Source: Nocardioidaceae bacterium
GTDB lineage: Bacteria; Actinomycetota; Actinomycetes; Propionibacteriales; Nocardioidaceae
Assembly (NCBI GenBank): GCA_013696065.1
Contig: JACCZJ010000169.1
Coordinates: 1-5,473 of the forward strand
Reading direction: 5' to 3'
Length of the DNA: 5,473 nt
Shown: positions 4,321 to 5,473 of the stretch, one piece after another
Layout of the letters: each line of letters begins with the position of its first letter
Position numbering within the stretch: position 1 is the first letter of the stretch
Translations under genes and position numbers: made by a program
The notes under the pieces: model-generated
What the model saw: only the letters and a program-made list of their open reading frames with translations
Database searches by the model: none
Told to the model about the DNA's origin: nothing

Positions 4321-5473
4321 TCAGTGGTTGCCGCGCTGAAGTTGGGCCCAGGTGTCGACGGCGACCACGCCGGTCCGGGGAAGACCTCGAACCCCTTGGT
4401 ACGTGGCGACAGCCTCAGCCGTGGCGGCGTCATACACGCCGGTGATCGATAGCCGCGCATCGATTCCCGCATTCAGCGATCGCTGCGCTCGACGGACGCC
4501 GTTCCGGGAGGAGCCGTACTTCAGGACCGGCGTCACGCCCTCCGACAGGATCGCCGTCCAGGTTCTCAGGGACACCATGCCGGTGACCCGCATGCCGCGT
4601 GCCGTCTGGTAATCCACCACGCCCTGGTAAGTCCTCCGGGTGAACGACCCGTGCAGTTCTCCGTCATAGAACCCTTTGCGCGTGAGCAGACACTGCAACG
4701 CCTTCACCTCGTCACCCGTGTCGCGCTGTGCTTGCGGATGATAGTCGGGGAAATCGATTCCCACCCCGCACGCCAAGGGCGGTGCGGACGAGACCGAGCC
4801 GCGGCCGAGACTCATGTAGTTGCTGTCGACGTTGATCGTCACACCGCCGTAGGTCTCGTTGTGTCCGCCGAGATACTGATGGACCCGCTGGTGAGGCATC
4901 CAGCTGGTGGAGCGCACGTACGGCGAGTAGATGTCGGCCTTGCCATTCCAGTCCGCGATCCACACCTGGTCTGGCATCGCGTACTTGCCGGGTGTGTAGG
5001 CGTTGGCGTCATCGAGCATCTTGATCCCGGAAGCGGCGCTGGAGTAGATCCCGGACACGTACCCGAGTGCATGCAGCCTGTTGGTCCAGGCCGAGAGGAA
5101 GCTGGTGGCCGACTCGCGGCACTGGGTGCCGCTGATGTCGAAGGCTTCGATGTCGTACCACAGCGTGCTCCCCCCTGCGATGCCCAAGCCCTGCGCCGCG
5201 GTGACCGTCTTGGTGGCCTCATCACGGCCCTGCAGGCGCGCCACTGCGTAGTTCCTGGTGGGATTTGGGCTGATCCGCACCTGCTCCAGGTACCTCTCCC
5301 TGCTGGTGCAGGACGCCTGCGGACCGACTGTCAAAGGCAGCAACCTCCAGCCGTTCCCCAGCTGTGTGGATATCCAGGTCGGCGTGAGGTTCGGCTGACT
5401 GAAGCAGCCTCGGGAGTCGCCGGAGATGTAGATGCCCACCGCCCAGTACGGTGACGCTGTGAGCCAGGTGTCC
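4321..5473 (-). CDS. DUF1906 (Rv2525c-like glycoside hydrolase-fold) protein with two peptidoglycan-binding domains, 5' end missing
   Basis: The frame is open from the right edge to TGA at 4323-4321, giving 383 visible residues; the N-terminus, expected to hold an export signal, lies outside. The GTG at 5439 is an internal Val, because the frame continues upstream as W-x-x-x-S-P-Y-W-A-V-G-I-Y-I-S-G, the typical DUF1906 opening. The TIM-barrel DUF1906 domain covers about visible residues 7-235, with C-F-S-Q-P-N-L-T, G-W-R-L-L-P-L-x-V-G-P-Q, the acidic Y-D-I-E pair (D107, E109; bases 5146-5154), Q-V-W-I-A-D-W and a closing I-N-V-D-S-N-Y strand. Two PG_binding_1 repeats follow at about 252-311 and 322-380, each with the L-Q/A-Q...G...G-x-(F/Y)-D/T...Y-Q...G...G-x-V...T-W pattern. 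The family resembles GH25-type lysozymes, but a hydrolytic activity has not been generally proven. Cysteines at visible residues 23 and 55 could form a disulfide in an exported protein. It is probably secreted and held on the cell wall. The downstream c-di-GMP gene begins 82 nt later on the same strand. Confidence 0.9.
   Translation of the reverse strand, partial: DTWLTASPYWAVGIYISGDSRGCFSQPNLTPTWISTQLGNGWRLLPLTVGPQASCTSRERYLEQVRISPNPTRNYAVARLQGRDEATKTVTAAQGLGIAGGSTLWYDIEAFDISGTQCRESATSFLSAWTNRLHALGYVSGIYSSAASGIKMLDDANAYTPGKYAMPDQVWIADWNGKADIYSPYVRSTSWMPHQRVHQYLGGHNETYGGVTINVDSNYMSLGRGSVSSAPPLACGVGIDFPDYHPQAQRDTGDEVKALQCLLTRKGFYDGELHGSFTRRTYQGVVDYQTARGMRVTGMVSLRTWTAILSEGVTPVLKYGSSRNGVRRAQRSLNAGIDARLSITGVYDAATAEAVATYQGVRGLPRTGVVAVDTWAQLQRGNH

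Noticed and set aside
4239..4472. Upstream extension of the c-di-GMP enzyme to an ATG at 4472 (78 more codons)
   Set aside because: It overlaps 152 nt of the DUF1906 coding region, crosses the 82-nt gap, has no domain-like sequence, and a strong Shine-Dalgarno precedes the GTG at 4238.
5437..5439. GTG at 5439 as the start of the DUF1906 gene
   Set aside because: The frame stays open to the window edge and the upstream residues (S-P-Y-W-A-V-G-I-Y) match the family's conserved opening, so this GTG is internal.
4651..5454. Plus-strand open frame of 267 codons opposite the DUF1906 gene
   Set aside because: Antisense shadow of a gene with clear domains; its translation has skewed composition and no recognisable motif.
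1..5473. Mobile element, CRISPR, toxin-antitoxin, defence or biosynthetic cluster
   Set aside because: No transposase, integrase, direct-repeat array, paired small genes or assembly-line enzymes were found on either strand; all five genes belong to ordinary chromosomal families.

Overview
The window comes from the chromosome of a high-GC actinobacterium. The evidence is GC-rich third codon positions, use of GTG starts, and family signatures typical of actinomycetes: a sucrase/ferredoxin-like protein with an HIGGD motif, an actinobacterial-style YjbQ, and a DUF1906 (Rv2525c-like) lysozyme-fold protein with peptidoglycan-binding repeats. The genus cannot be named from the sequence alone. I see no tRNA, rRNA, CRISPR array, insertion sequence or phage gene.

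Layout, left to right. The plus strand carries the 3' half of a sucrase/ferredoxin-like gene (2-448), then a small complete YjbQ/UPF0047 gene (461-874). The two are 12 nt apart and in the same frame, so they probably form one transcription unit. Facing them, 6 nt away, is a minus-strand aldo/keto reductase (881-1912). Continuing on the minus strand are a membrane-bound PAS-GGDEF-EAL cyclic-di-GMP enzyme (1971-4238) and a secreted DUF1906 protein with two C-terminal peptidoglycan-binding domains (4321 to beyond the right edge, 5' end missing). Coding density is very high. The only gaps are 12, 6, 58 and 82 nt.

How the genes may work together. The left plus-strand pair looks like housekeeping or redox accessory functions. 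The aldo/keto reductase has an intact catalytic tetrad and may be read from its own leaderless promoter. The cyclic-di-GMP enzyme keeps the full GGDEF motif, the RxxD inhibitory site and the catalytic EAL residues, so it is predicted to be a membrane sensor that can make or break c-di-GMP. It lies directly downstream of the cell-wall-targeted DUF1906 gene on the same strand, but a possible promoter in the 82-nt gap suggests it can be expressed separately. Its start is a GTG behind a strong Shine-Dalgarno. An overlapping out-of-frame ATG opens a 7-codon micro-ORF that ends in an ATGA overlap with an in-frame Met, which is the most unusual small-scale detail here.

Overall this is an ordinary, gene-dense chromosomal stretch. 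I do not see a new defence, mobile or biosynthetic system. The findings below are modest and concern start sites, active-site variants and an unclassified membrane sensor domain.
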